NCBI RefSeq assembly: GCF_013035425.1
Contig: NZ_WQHX01000005.1
Coordinates: 1-64,000 of the forward strand
From: Ruegeria arenilitoris
Lineage (GTDB): Bacteria > Pseudomonadota > Alphaproteobacteria > Rhodobacterales > Rhodobacteraceae
Direction: 5' to 3'
Length of the DNA stretch: 64,000 bases
Shown here: in pieces, positions 51,263 through 59,497 of the stretch
Layout of the letters: every line of letters begins with the position of its first letter
Numbering within the stretch: position 1 is the stretch's first letter
Translations under genes and position numbers: made by a program
Notes under the pieces: model-generated
The model's input: only the letters and a program-made list of their open reading frames with translations
Databases searched by the model: none
Told to the model about the DNA's origin: nothing

Positions 51263-52132
51263 ATGCACTCGACCCCGCTGCACCCTAAATTCGGACTCAC
51301 TATCCATGACGTCGACCTCAGGGAAGTTGACAAGGGCAATCTTTATCCTGAAATCCGAAGAGCTTTCGAAACGAATTCCGCACTATTGTTTCCGGCGCAA
51401 TCCCTGACCGATGACGATCATATTCGATTGGGAGAGCTGTTTGGTCCGCTGGAAAACCGCGAAGCAATGGCTGCCGGGCGCGACGTTTCGTTTCACGTTC
51501 CCGAGCTTACAAATCAAACCAAGTCTGGCGTACGGGCGAAGGATGATCTCAGATTGCTGGATTTGCAGGCCAACATGTTGTGGCATACCGACAGCACTTT
51601 TTTACCGGTGCCTGCCCTTATCAACATTCTGACGGCTCATGTCGTTCCACCCTCTGGCGGGGAAACCGAAATTGCATCGACTCGCGCCGCATGGTCTGAG
51701 ATGCCCGAGCATTTGAAATCCGTTCTACAGGATGCTGTCATCTGGCACCGCCTGTCACACTCTCGCTCCAAGATATCGACCGATCTTGCCGCTTTACCGA
51801 ACATGACACGTTGGCCCGATCGACCGTGGCGCGCTGTCTGGCCAAACCCAGTAACCGGTGAGGAAGCCTTGTTTATCGCATCGCACGCCTTTGCGATCGA
51901 AGGTATGGGCCATGAAGAAAGCCAAGAGATACTGAACGAGGCGATCGCCTTTTGTACGCAGCCTGATTACGTTTACTCGCACAAATGGAATGTGGGCGAC
52001 GTGCTGATTTGGGACGAGCGCGCTACACTCCACCGAGGGCGCCCCTGGGATTACAGCTATCCACGAACTCTTCGCTCGATATGTTGTTCCGTCACCGATG
52101 ACGATGGGTTAGACAGGGTGCGCATCGTCTGA
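51263..52132 (+). CDS. TauD/TfdA-family Fe(II)/2-oxoglutarate dioxygenase
   Basis: 289 residues. The facial triad is visible as H108-x-D110 in LWHTDSTF and the distal His in DERATLHRGR; the Arg that binds 2-oxoglutarate is in the YPRTLRS segment. Members hydroxylate taurine, 2,4-D or carnitine-type substrates; the substrate here is unknown. Its placement inside the conserved dnaX-ybaB-recR order is unusual. RBS GGAGG precedes the ATG. A TauD-type activity would fit the sulfonate genes further right, but that is speculative. Confidence 0.9.
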   Translation: MHSTPLHPKFGLTIHDVDLREVDKGNLYPEIRRAFETNSALLFPAQSLTDDDHIRLGELFGPLENREAMAAGRDVSFHVPELTNQTKSGVRAKDDLRLLDLQANMLWHTDSTFLPVPALINILTAHVVPPSGGETEIASTRAAWSEMPEHLKSVLQDAVIWHRLSHSRSKISTDLAALPNMTRWPDRPWRAVWPNPVTGEEALFIASHAFAIEGMGHEESQEILNEAIAFCTQPDYVYSHKWNVGDVLIWDERATLHRGRPWDYSYPRTLRSICCSVTDDDGLDRVRIV

Positions 52133-52272
52133 GCCGCGCCATGGGATATTTCTGAAGCTGTTGGTGAGGACTTGACAATGATAGTGGCGCCCATCGCATG
52201 TAACTGTCCCCCCTTGTACCACGCGTGCACCCCTCGTATTTAGGCGGGAAACCAATTTTCTGGAGAAGTGCA

Positions 52273-52617
52273 ATGCTCAAAGGACTCGGCGGCTTGGGCG
52301 ATATGGCCAAGATGATGAAATCCGCACAGGACCTGCAAACCAAAATGACTGAAATGCAGGACGAGTTGAATAACATAATTGTCGTAGGTGAATCAGGTGC
52401 AGGGCTTGTCAAAGCAACTGCTTCCGCCAAGGGAGAACTGAAAAGCCTGGATATCGATCCGTCGATCTTCAATGGCGACGACAAAGAAGTGGTCGAGGAC
52501 CTGATCCTTGCCGCAATCAAGGACGCCCAATCAAAAGCTGCCCAGCGATCACAGGAAGAAATGGGCAAGTTAACAGAAAGCATGGGCCTTCCGAAAGACA
52601 TCAAACTGCCCTTTTAA
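52273..52617 (+). CDS. Nucleoid-associated protein of the YbaB/EbfC family
   Basis: The start at ATG 52273 gives MLKGLGGLGDMAKMMKSAQD (114 residues), with GGAGA upstream; the extension to 52225 is rejected. The family pattern is clear (VVGESGAGLVKATASAKGEL then KSLDIDPS). It forms a DNA-binding dimer of tweezer shape. It lies 58 bases before recR. Confidence 0.95.
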   Translation: MLKGLGGLGDMAKMMKSAQDLQTKMTEMQDELNNIIVVGESGAGLVKATASAKGELKSLDIDPSIFNGDDKEVVEDLILAAIKDAQSKAAQRSQEEMGKLTESMGLPKDIKLPF

Positions 52618-52672
52618 TAACCGAACCCATCTACCCAACGAGGCGCATTTCTAAAGAAGTGCAGGACAGGCC

Positions 52673-53266
52673 GTGAGCTCAAATAGCGATATCGATAACT
52701 TGATCGACCTGATGGCTAAGCTTCCTGGTCTTGGCCCTCGCTCGGCCCGACGCGCCGTTCTGCACCTGATCCGCAAACGCGCCCTTTTACTGACGCCACT
52801 TTCGGATGCCATGCAACAGGTGGCCGCTACAGCGCGCGAATGTTTAAACTGCGGCAATGTCGGCACGACGGACGTCTGTGAAATTTGCGACAGTGAGGCC
52901 CGAGCAACCGGAGAACTTTGCGTGGTCGAGGATGTGGCCGACCTTTGGGCGATGGAACGCGCCGGAGTTTTTAAGGGCCGTTACCACGTTCTAGGCGGCA
53001 CCTTGTCTGCATTGGACGGTGTCGGCCCAGACGAGCTGCGGATTCCGCGCCTTAAGGATCGCGTCATCGCGGAAGGGATTCGCGAGGTCATCCTGGCGCT
53101 TAATGCAACTGTCGATGGGCAAACAACTGCCCACTACATTGCCGATCAGTTGGAAGGCCAGGTACGCCTGACGTCATTGGCGCAAGGTGTGCCAATTGGC
53201 GGTGAACTTGATTATCTGGATGACGGCACGATTACCGCCGCTCTGCGAGCGCGAAAAGAAATTTGA
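52673..53266 (+). CDS. recR: Recombination protein RecR
   Basis: 197 residues from GTG 52673 ([20 protein letters not shown]), preceded by AGGACAGG. The HhH motif [17 protein letters not shown], the zinc finger [18 protein letters not shown] and the Toprim domain starting [16 protein letters not shown] are all present. It loads RecA with RecF/RecO at gaps. Last gene of the dnaX-(TauD)-ybaB-recR run; the 225 bases after it hold no recognised gene. Confidence 0.96.
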   Translation: MSSNSDIDNLIDLMAKLPGLGPRSARRAVLHLIRKRALLLTPLSDAMQQVAATARECLNCGNVGTTDVCEICDSEARATGELCVVEDVADLWAMERAGVFKGRYHVLGGTLSALDGVGPDELRIPRLKDRVIAEGIREVILALNATVDGQTTAHYIADQLEGQVRLTSLAQGVPIGGELDYLDDGTITAALRARKEI

Positions 53267-53491
53267 AAAACTTAATCCCTTTAGGATTGTGGCCAGCAAT
53301 TTTGATGGTCTCTATTGCCGCGATCAAACAAGATTCTTTTTGATATTTGAATAAAAGACCTTAACCCAGATTCTGTGATATAGGGGGTCACACCTGTAAC
53401 TAGATACGAATGAAAGCTAATTTGAGTTCGGCCATTCAGACGGGCAGCTGCATTAGTTGCCGTCCGGAAACAAATTTAGGGAGATTAGGCA

Positions 53492-53896
53492 GTGGAAAAT
53501 ATGGTGTCGGCGGTCCAGAAGGTTTTTTCCAACTACGCGACATTTTCCGGACGCGCATCTAGGTCGGAATATTGGTGGTGGTTCCTTGCACTACTTATTT
53601 TCATGCTGATCCTGGGCGTACTGGACGCATTCGTCATAGCCCCTCTTTTAGGCTTTCAGGCGGGCGACGAAAACGCCGGGCAGCCGCTCTCACTTTTGGC
53701 GAGCCTTGCGGTACTGCTACCAAATTTGGCAGTCGGCGCACGTCGATTACATGATACGGATCGTTCAGGCTGGTGGTTGCTTATTGGCCTGATTCCTTTG
53801 ATTGGGTTTCTCATCCTCATCTACTTTTTTGTTCAACCCAGCGACGCTGAGGCAAACAGGTTTGGAGAAGCGCCCTCGTGGCCGCCGTCGATATAA
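53492..53896 (+). CDS. DUF805-family membrane protein
   Basis: 134 residues from GTG 53492 with GGGAGA upstream. Typical DUF805 features: FSGRASRSEYWWWFLALLIF at the start, a second hydrophobic segment, and RRLHDTDRSGWWLLIGLIPL. Three or four membrane helices. The function of this family is unknown. It stands alone between recR and a secreted protein gene. Confidence 0.9.
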   Translation: MENMVSAVQKVFSNYATFSGRASRSEYWWWFLALLIFMLILGVLDAFVIAPLLGFQAGDENAGQPLSLLASLAVLLPNLAVGARRLHDTDRSGWWLLIGLIPLIGFLILIYFFVQPSDAEANRFGEAPSWPPSI

Positions 53897-53956
53897 TCAT
53901 GAACAAAAGGTCAACTTAAACCGGTAAGTTTCGCCAGAACCGACCCAGGAGTTCCA

Positions 53957-54445
53957 ATGAACCGCATTCTAGCCCTCACTTTCGCCGCCTTCACGGCAAC
54001 CGCGGCCTTTTCACAAGAATTGATAGACAAAGGTTTTGTCCAAGGCTGGAACATCATGATGGATCCAGCCTTGGGCAATGGATGTCTGATCCAGACCGTA
54101 TATCAGGATCTATCGGTCGTTCGTTTGGGTTATGATGCTCTGGGCAATCGTGGGTATTTCACCGTTTACAATAAGGCGTGGGGCGAAATCGAACCCGGTA
54201 AAAGCTATCCGATCCGGTTCGAGCTGGATGGCAAAAGTTTTGACGCCACTGCAATAGGTTTTAGGCAAGACCGCGTACCGGGTGCGACTGTGTTCTTCAC
54301 TGACCGGAATTTTGTCAACGCTATCGCGCAAAACAAAACCATGACCGTCTATAACCCTTTAGGTGAGGTGGTGATGGCCATCGATCTGAACGGAACAGCC
54401 AAAGCGCTGGAATACGCGCGGGATTGCCAGAACCGTAAACTTTAG
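53957..54445 (+). CDS. Secreted protein of unknown function
   Basis: 162 residues with a clear signal peptide (MNRILALTFAAFTATAAFSQ, likely cleavage after AFS or FSQ). The mature part is about 140 residues with two cysteines, C47 (NGCLI) and C156 (ARDCQNRK), that could form a disulphide in the periplasm. I do not recognise the family. The stop overlaps the stop of the convergent RNase T2 gene by four bases. Confidence 0.75.
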   Translation: MNRILALTFAAFTATAAFSQELIDKGFVQGWNIMMDPALGNGCLIQTVYQDLSVVRLGYDALGNRGYFTVYNKAWGEIEPGKSYPIRFELDGKSFDATAIGFRQDRVPGATVFFTDRNFVNAIAQNKTMTVYNPLGEVVMAIDLNGTAKALEYARDCQNRKL

Positions 54446-55071
54446 CGAATCGGATCAAACAAAGCGTCTTCCGCTGAGCAATCTCTGATCACATCGCGTC
54501 CGCAAGGCACTGGTTCAAGCGCGCGCGAAAGACACAGGCGAACTTCTTCGATGTAACCCTGCTTGCAAGTGATTGTGATCATGTCCCGCGACAGATCTGG
54601 GTTTGCTTCAACGAACGCGTCTTCAACAACCGAGGCGGGCAATCTGACAGACTTGTCAAGTTTTCGAAACACCTCGGGACGTTTCACGCTGTCGTAGGCC
54701 CGTCTTGAAAGAGCAAAGTAATCAGGCGCACTAAGGCCCGAGCACGTGCCATGTTTTTTCCATTGATGCCACGCCAGCCCGGAACTTCCCTGTATATCAG
54801 ACATCGCACGGGTCATTCGGCGCGAAGGTTGTGCTTCGGTGGTACGGCAGAAAGAAGGCCAACCTTGATTATACTGCGGCCAGAGGCCGTGCAGAATCCA
54901 CCCATAATCGTGCCGGACATCACATTGGTCTGATCCCCGCGCATCGCCTTCGCGTGCGCACCAATTCGGTGACCAGCTGAGTGATAGTACGTAGTAGTCA
55001 AACTCACCCGCTGTTTCACTATCGGCATACGCGGTCATTGCGCTGAACACCCAAAGAACCAACCAACGCAT
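54442..55071 (-). CDS. Secreted ribonuclease, RNase T2 family
   Basis: The start at ATG 55069-55071 gives MRWLVLWVFSAMTAYADSET (209 residues), with AGAGG just upstream; the open frame to 55434 is rejected because it crosses the trcR gene. A signal peptide precedes the RNase T2 fold. The CAS I motif is HGLWPQY (His61), CAS II WHQWKKHGTC has His107 and Lys106, but Gln103 stands where family members usually have Glu. It cleaves single-stranded RNA in the periplasm or outside. Convergent with the secreted protein gene. Confidence 0.88.
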   Translation of the reverse strand: MRWLVLWVFSAMTAYADSETAGEFDYYVLSLSWSPNWCAREGDARGSDQCDVRHDYGWILHGLWPQYNQGWPSFCRTTEAQPSRRMTRAMSDIQGSSGLAWHQWKKHGTCSGLSAPDYFALSRRAYDSVKRPEVFRKLDKSVRLPASVVEDAFVEANPDLSRDMITITCKQGYIEEVRLCLSRALEPVPCGRDVIRDCSAEDALFDPIR

Positions 55072-55201
55072 TCGCCTCTTCCCTTCTTGCCTTGCGGCGA
55101 CTATATACAGCCCAAGTTCCCCGACAACGGAAACCTGCCCCAAGACCACGGGGCCGCCGAATTCCGGCGACGGGATAGATGTATGTATAGGAGATGGGCT
55201 G

Positions 55202-55963
55202 ATGGCAAAACCCCTGATGGCCAAGGCAACAGCAGTATGGCTGGTGGATAATACCACGATCAGCTTCAAGCAAATCGCGGATTTCGTGGGCATGCACGAG
55301 TTAGAGGTGCAGGGTATCGCCGATGGTGACGTTGCAGCAGGTGTCAAAGGTTTCGATCCGATCGCCAACAACCAGCTCACACAGGATGAGATCGAAGCGG
55401 CGCAGAGTGACCCTTTGCATAAACTGAAACTCAAGTTTAATCCGGCCGCAACTGGCGAAGAGAAACGGCGCGGACCCCGCTATACGCCATTGTCCAAGCG
55501 GCAGGATCGTCCGAACTCGATTCTTTGGTTGGTCAAGTTTCACCCCGAACTTAGCGACGGACAAATCGCCAAGCTCGTGGGAACCACGAAACCGACGATC
55601 CAGTCGATCCGCGAGCGGACGCACTGGAACATAACGAATATGCAGCCAATTGATCCCGTTGCACTGGGGCTATGTAAGCAGTCCGAGCTGGACGCAATCG
55701 TTCAAAAGGCCGCCGCCAAGAAGGCAGCCGAAGGCGGTGTAATGAGCGACGATGAGCGGCGCAAACTGGTTTCAACTGAACAGTCGCTCGAAATGGAAAA
55801 TGCGCCCAAGATACCAACCGCGATCGAAGGTTTGGAGACCTTTTCGCTGTCTGAAGAGCCAGAAAGCAAGGAAGAAGAGGAACCCATCGTGGACGCGGAC
55901 AGCTTCTTCAACCTTCCAAAAGGAAGTGGCGAAGAAGAAGATGAAGACGACTTGCGCCAATGA
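55202..55963 (+). CDS. trcR: Cell cycle transcriptional regulator TrcR (DUF1013)
   Basis: 253 residues. DUF1013 core (MAKATAVWLVDNTTISFKQI, and LSDGQIAKLVGTTKPTIQSI with a helix-turn-helix look) is followed by a long acidic tail (EEPESKEEEEPIVDADSFF). Members are alphaproteobacterial regulators, studied in Rickettsia and Caulobacter, that act on cell-cycle transcription. GGAG lies just before the ATG. It heads a likely two-gene unit with the next ORF, 52 bases downstream. Confidence 0.9.
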   Translation: MAKPLMAKATAVWLVDNTTISFKQIADFVGMHELEVQGIADGDVAAGVKGFDPIANNQLTQDEIEAAQSDPLHKLKLKFNPAATGEEKRRGPRYTPLSKRQDRPNSILWLVKFHPELSDGQIAKLVGTTKPTIQSIRERTHWNITNMQPIDPVALGLCKQSELDAIVQKAAAKKAAEGGVMSDDERRKLVSTEQSLEMENAPKIPTAIEGLETFSLSEEPESKEEEEPIVDADSFFNLPKGSGEEEDEDDLRQ

Positions 55964-56015
55964 TCTTAGTAGCCCCGACGCAGCATAGTCGGGGCGCTTG
56001 TTCCCGGGAAACACC

Positions 56016-56405
56016 ATGCTGAATGCACTGTCCGCTATTTTTGGACCACACCGCGCAGTATCAATCTATGTATTTCTCAAGACAAAGGGTCTGGCCATTC
56101 TGGGCGGTTTGATCATGATCGCGCTGGTCACCAGTCTGTTTGTACTCGGTGACGATGGCGAACACGAGCACGACTCATTCCTGACGGTCGCGGTTCTGTC
56201 CGCAACCCCTATCAATGGCGATTTGAAAAACGGGGTAATCGCATCGGTTCGTTTGCCAGACGGTTCCGCGACTTCGATCACATCAACAGACGGGCTTATC
56301 TCGCAATCTGTCGGGACAAGTGCTTGTGTGGAAAAACGTGTCTTCGTGAAAAGTGGCGAGGCGCGCTATCGTTTGAAATTGCCACAGCTTTGCGAGGCAA
56401 GCTAA
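56016..56405 (+). CDS. Small single-pass membrane protein of unknown function
   Basis: The start at ATG 56016 gives MLNALSAIFGPHRAVSIYVF (129 residues). One membrane helix (LAILGGLIMIALVTSLFVLG) at about residues 32-51 is followed by an HEHDS stretch and a beta-rich C-terminal domain with ADGxxTS-type repeats and two cysteines (SACVEKRVFV and PQLCEAS). I do not recognise the family. It follows trcR and ends at a perfect 12-bp terminator. Confidence 0.7.
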   Translation: MLNALSAIFGPHRAVSIYVFLKTKGLAILGGLIMIALVTSLFVLGDDGEHEHDSFLTVAVLSATPINGDLKNGVIASVRLPDGSATSITSTDGLISQSVGTSACVEKRVFVKSGEARYRLKLPQLCEAS

Positions 56406-56409
56406 CGGC

Positions 56410-56445
56410 AAACCGCCCGCTAAAGTCAGCGGGCGGTTTTCTTTT
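56410..56445. terminator. Bidirectional terminator between the trcR unit and the permease
   Basis: AAACCGCCCGCT (56410-56421) and AGCGGGCGGTTT (56428-56439) form a perfect 12-bp stem with a six-base loop; TTTT then CTTTT follows on the plus strand and AAA runs on the other. It serves the plus-strand gene ending at 56405 and the minus-strand permease ending at 56444. Confidence 0.94.
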
Positions 56446-57475
56446 ACAACGTTTGGAACAAAATACCTGTTACGATCGCGCCGGAAACGCCTAAGCCGAG
56501 ATAGGTTGCGAATACCCGTGGTCTGACGAGCGACCAAACAGCCGCCATTGCTGGTATCGAGCTAACGGCACCAGCGACCATGAAGGACATCGCTGCGCCT
56601 GCGCTCATGCCTTGTTCCATCAGCCCGGCCAGTAGCGGCGGTGCGACGTACGAGTTCAGATATGCAGGCATTCCAACCAGTGCTGCGATCACGATGGGCA
56701 CGACGCCTTCTCCACCTACAACACGCGCGATTAGGTCTGCTGGCACATAGCTGACAAGCAACGCCTCGAGTACATAGGCCAATGCCAACCATTTCAGCAG
56801 AAATACGCCGTTGTGCACAAACTCGGAACGGAATCGGGCGCGGCGCTCGGGCTGCTGCCAGAAACGCCAAACCGGCCTATCATCCTGCTTGGGTCCGCAA
56901 CCGCAGCAACCTGCTGGTTTGTATTCACGCAGTGGTTGGGCAAATGCGCCATTGCGCATCAGGAACCGAACGGTAAAGCCGCCGAACAAGCCAAGCGCCA
57001 CCGCTGCAATTGCCTTTCCGATTGCGAAAGGCCAACCCAATGCACCAGCCGTGATTAATAATGTCGGCGGATCTATCAGCGGAGAGCTGAGCCAAAACGC
57101 CATCACGGCCGAGAGCGGTGCCCCAAGCGCTAGAAGGCCGGCGATGAAGGGGATTACTTCGCAAGAACAAAACGGAGCCAACCCACCGAACAATGCAGCC
57201 AGCAGGATCATCCGGGTCTCGCGCCCTTCAAAAGCGCGCGCAACCATAACCTCGGCCCCGGTGGCCTTTAGGTAAGACAAGAGCAAAACGGCAAACAAAA
57301 TGTATTGGCCCGTATGGGCCAGCGCCTTGGCGGCAAACGTGACCACGTCGACCCAGTTATCTGGGTCAAGTACGGCGACTGCCATCAAAAGCGCAACGAT
57401 CAACGCCCATGGCGTTTTTATCATCTCAAGGATGGCTTTTGGTGCCATCTTTGGATTTTGAGTCAATTCAGCCAT
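56444..57475 (-). CDS. Permease of the DUF318/ArsP family
   Basis: The start at ATG 57473-57475 gives MAELTQNPKMAPKAILEMIK (343 residues). About eight membrane helices; the family motif LAPFCSCEVIPFIAGLLALG is present, with the AFWLSSPLIDPPTL loop and a cytoplasmic CCGCGPK cluster. Family members export trivalent organoarsenicals or other metal species, but assignment to arsenic is only by family. The ATG lies inside the arsR stop region (ATGGCTGA), eight bases overlap, so it is translationally coupled to arsR. Confidence 0.85.
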   Translation of the reverse strand: MAELTQNPKMAPKAILEMIKTPWALIVALLMAVAVLDPDNWVDVVTFAAKALAHTGQYILFAVLLLSYLKATGAEVMVARAFEGRETRMILLAALFGGLAPFCSCEVIPFIAGLLALGAPLSAVMAFWLSSPLIDPPTLLITAGALGWPFAIGKAIAAVALGLFGGFTVRFLMRNGAFAQPLREYKPAGCCGCGPKQDDRPVWRFWQQPERRARFRSEFVHNGVFLLKWLALAYVLEALLVSYVPADLIARVVGGEGVVPIVIAALVGMPAYLNSYVAPPLLAGLMEQGMSAGAAMSFMVAGAVSSIPAMAAVWSLVRPRVFATYLGLGVSGAIVTGILFQTL

Positions 57476-57776
57476 CGTTTGCAGCCTTCCCGATTTCGTC
57501 CGCACAACATTCGCTCAGGATAAATTGTGCCAGTTTTCTAAGTTCGTCGAAATTGGCGCGATTTATAGTACTCCGCCCTATTTTTTCTTGCTCGACAACA
57601 CCGCCCGCGGACAGAAACCGCAGGTGATGTGCAAGGGTCGAAGGCGCAATATCAGTCCGGTTTTGGATTTCACCGACTGTCAACCCTGATTCCCCGGCAC
57701 GAACCAGCGTTTTCAGAACCTTTAGCCGGGCTTCTGAACCCATTGCAGAAAACCCAGCTGCTGCCGCTTCCCACAT
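57468..57776 (-). CDS. ArsR/SmtB-family transcriptional repressor
   Basis: 102 residues. Winged-HTH of the ArsR type (EARLKVLKTLVRAGESGLTV, then IAPSTLAHHLRFLSAGGVVE). C-terminal SECCADE gives a vicinal Cys pair that could bind a soft metal or organoarsenical. It is coupled to the permease gene. A weak dyad AACTA-N6-TAGTT at 57792-57807, 16 bases before its start, may be the operator. GGAG lies before the ATG. Confidence 0.88.
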   Translation of the reverse strand: MWEAAAAGFSAMGSEARLKVLKTLVRAGESGLTVGEIQNRTDIAPSTLAHHLRFLSAGGVVEQEKIGRSTINRANFDELRKLAQFILSECCADEIGKAANDG

Positions 57777-57791
57777 ATATTATCTCCATAA

Positions 57792-57807
57792 AACTAATTT
57801 ACTAGTT
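57792..57807. promoter_or_regulatory. Possible ArsR operator
   Basis: AACTA (57792-57796) and TAGTT (57803-57807) with a six-base spacer lie 16 bases upstream of the arsR start, in an AT-rich promoter region. The match to a dyad is short and the role is inferred. Confidence 0.35.
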
Positions 57808-57867
57808 ATATGAACTTTTCAGAAGCATAGGTCAACCAAAAAATTAATAGACAAAGCTCGCGCTAAC

Positions 57868-57899
57868 TTATGTCCAGATTGCCCCCTGGTTAAGTCCAG
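57868..57899. promoter_or_regulatory. Pair of TauR-type sites upstream of tauR
   Basis: TTATGTCCAG (57868-57877) and TTAAGTCCAG (57890-57899) are direct repeats 22 bases apart; on the minus strand they read CTGGACATAA and CTGGACTTAA, close to the reported TauR repeat CTGGACYTAA (recalled, not searched). They end 15 bases before the tauR start. Autoregulation is inferred. Confidence 0.7.
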
Positions 57900-57913
57900 C
57901 TTATAACTTGGTA

Positions 57914-59374
57914 ATGGCCATCTCAGTCGACACATTTTTTCTAGAACCGAACGGGCAGGGCACGTTGCAAGCCCGAATTCAACAAATGATTGCCGAAGGC
58001 ATTTTGTCAGGTCGATTCCATGTGGGCGAAAAACTACCCTCATCGCGAAATCTGGCGTCTCATCTGGGTGTCAGTCGGATCACAGTGACGTTGGCCTACA
58101 CAGAATTACTGGCCAATGATTATCTGACAGCAAAAGACCGCTCGGGGTACTACGTGTCACAGAATGCGCCTGTACCTCCGCAATACACGCCTGTTCAACG
58201 CGGCGCTGAAACTGTTAACTGGAACGCCGCCCTTGCACGTCGATTTTCAGAGGGGGATTTCCTGCAGAAACCCAGTAACTGGCAGGAATATCTTTATCCA
58301 TTCATCTACGGTCAAGCCGACAGAACTCTGTTCGATCACGCCAATTGGCGATTGTGCGCCGTACGTGCACTAGGGCACAAGGACTTTGACTCACTCACCG
58401 GAGATTATGTCGACCGGGACGACCCGCTGCTGGTCGAATTTATTGCCCGGCACACATTGCCACGACGCGGGATTTCGGCACGACCAGAGGAAATTTTAAT
58501 CACACTTGGCGCGCAGAATGCGTTGTGGCTCGCTTCACGCGTTCTTTTGAACCGCAATAGCAAAGCAGCTATCGAGGATCCATGTTATTACGCCCTTCGC
58601 GATCTCTTGAACCATGCCGAATGTGAATTGGCGCCGATAAGTGTGGATCAGCGAGGTTTGCCGCCCGATGCGATCCCCGAGGATACCGACGTCATCTTCA
58701 CCACACCAAGCCATCAGTGCCCAACCACCGCGACTATGCCAATCGACAGGCGCAACGCTTTGCTGGCACGGGCGCGCGAATTGGATGCCGTCATAGTAGA
58801 AGATGATTACGAGTTTGAAATGGCATTTTTGGGCGCGCCGTCTCCGGCATTGAAATCTATCGACCGGGAAGGGCGTGTGATATACGTAGGCAGCTTTTCG
58901 AAGTCACTGTTTCCTGGATTGAGACTTGGATACATGGTCGGTTCCGAAGCTTTCATTCGTGAAGCACGGGCTCTGCGATCGTTAGTCCTAAGGCATCCAC
59001 CGGGGCATATTCAGCGAACCGCCGCGTATTTTCTGTCGCTGGGTCACTACGATGCCCAGATACGGAGGATGTCCAAAGCGTTACAGCAACGCCGTGAAGC
59101 GATTGAAGAGGCTATCGCCGAACATGGATTGAACGTCGCAGGGCGTGGCGTGTTCGGCGGATCCTCCATTTGGATGCAAGCCCCCGAGGGCATAGATACC
59201 ACGCAATTGGCCAAAACCCTTCAGGAAAAATCTGTCCACATCGAACCTGGAGAGTTGTTCTTTTCCGGCCCTAATCGACCGACGAACTATTATCGGCTTG
59301 GGTACTCGTCGATAGCACCTGAACGAATACGTGCCGGAATCCACCAGATCGCCGACACCATTCGCCAGTATTGA
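57914..59374 (+). CDS. tauR: Taurine regulator TauR (MocR-type GntR/aminotransferase)
   Basis: 486 residues from ATG 57914. An N-terminal GntR winged HTH (KLPSSRNLASHLGVSRITVT) is joined to a type I aminotransferase-like domain with the PLP lysine in VGSFSKSLFPGLRLGYMV. TauR activates taurine utilisation genes in Rhodobacter capsulatus. Direct placement before xsc and pta, and repeats like the TauR site in both promoters, support the name. The ligand is expected to be taurine. Confidence 0.9.
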   Translation: MAISVDTFFLEPNGQGTLQARIQQMIAEGILSGRFHVGEKLPSSRNLASHLGVSRITVTLAYTELLANDYLTAKDRSGYYVSQNAPVPPQYTPVQRGAETVNWNAALARRFSEGDFLQKPSNWQEYLYPFIYGQADRTLFDHANWRLCAVRALGHKDFDSLTGDYVDRDDPLLVEFIARHTLPRRGISARPEEILITLGAQNALWLASRVLLNRNSKAAIEDPCYYALRDLLNHAECELAPISVDQRGLPPDAIPEDTDVIFTTPSHQCPTTATMPIDRRNALLARARELDAVIVEDDYEFEMAFLGAPSPALKSIDREGRVIYVGSFSKSLFPGLRLGYMVGSEAFIREARALRSLVLRHPPGHIQRTAAYFLSLGHYDAQIRRMSKALQQRREAIEEAIAEHGLNVAGRGVFGGSSIWMQAPEGIDTTQLAKTLQEKSVHIEPGELFFSGPNRPTNYYRLGYSSIAPERIRAGIHQIADTIRQY

Positions 59375-59380
59375 ACAAAA

Positions 59381-59413
59381 CTGGACCTACCCGGGCTTGT
59401 GTTTTGGCCCTAA
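59381..59413. promoter_or_regulatory. TauR-type repeat upstream of xsc
   Basis: CTGGACCTAC (59381-59390) and a weaker TTGGCCCTAA (59404-59413) lie 23 bases apart, in the 123-base tauR-xsc spacer. The first matches nine of ten bases of the reported TauR repeat, the second eight of ten. Activation of xsc by TauR is inferred. Confidence 0.6.
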
Positions 59414-59497
59414 CGCGACAGACACCCATACGCCAAAACCAGATGGAAACGTCGGGGTGGAATACCCCGCTACTTCCTATCAGCCCGGAGAACTCAC

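Noticed and set aside
55072-55434. N-terminal extension of the RNase T2 frame
   Set aside because: It crosses the start of trcR on the other strand, lacks a Shine-Dalgarno, and the signal peptide begins only at 55071.
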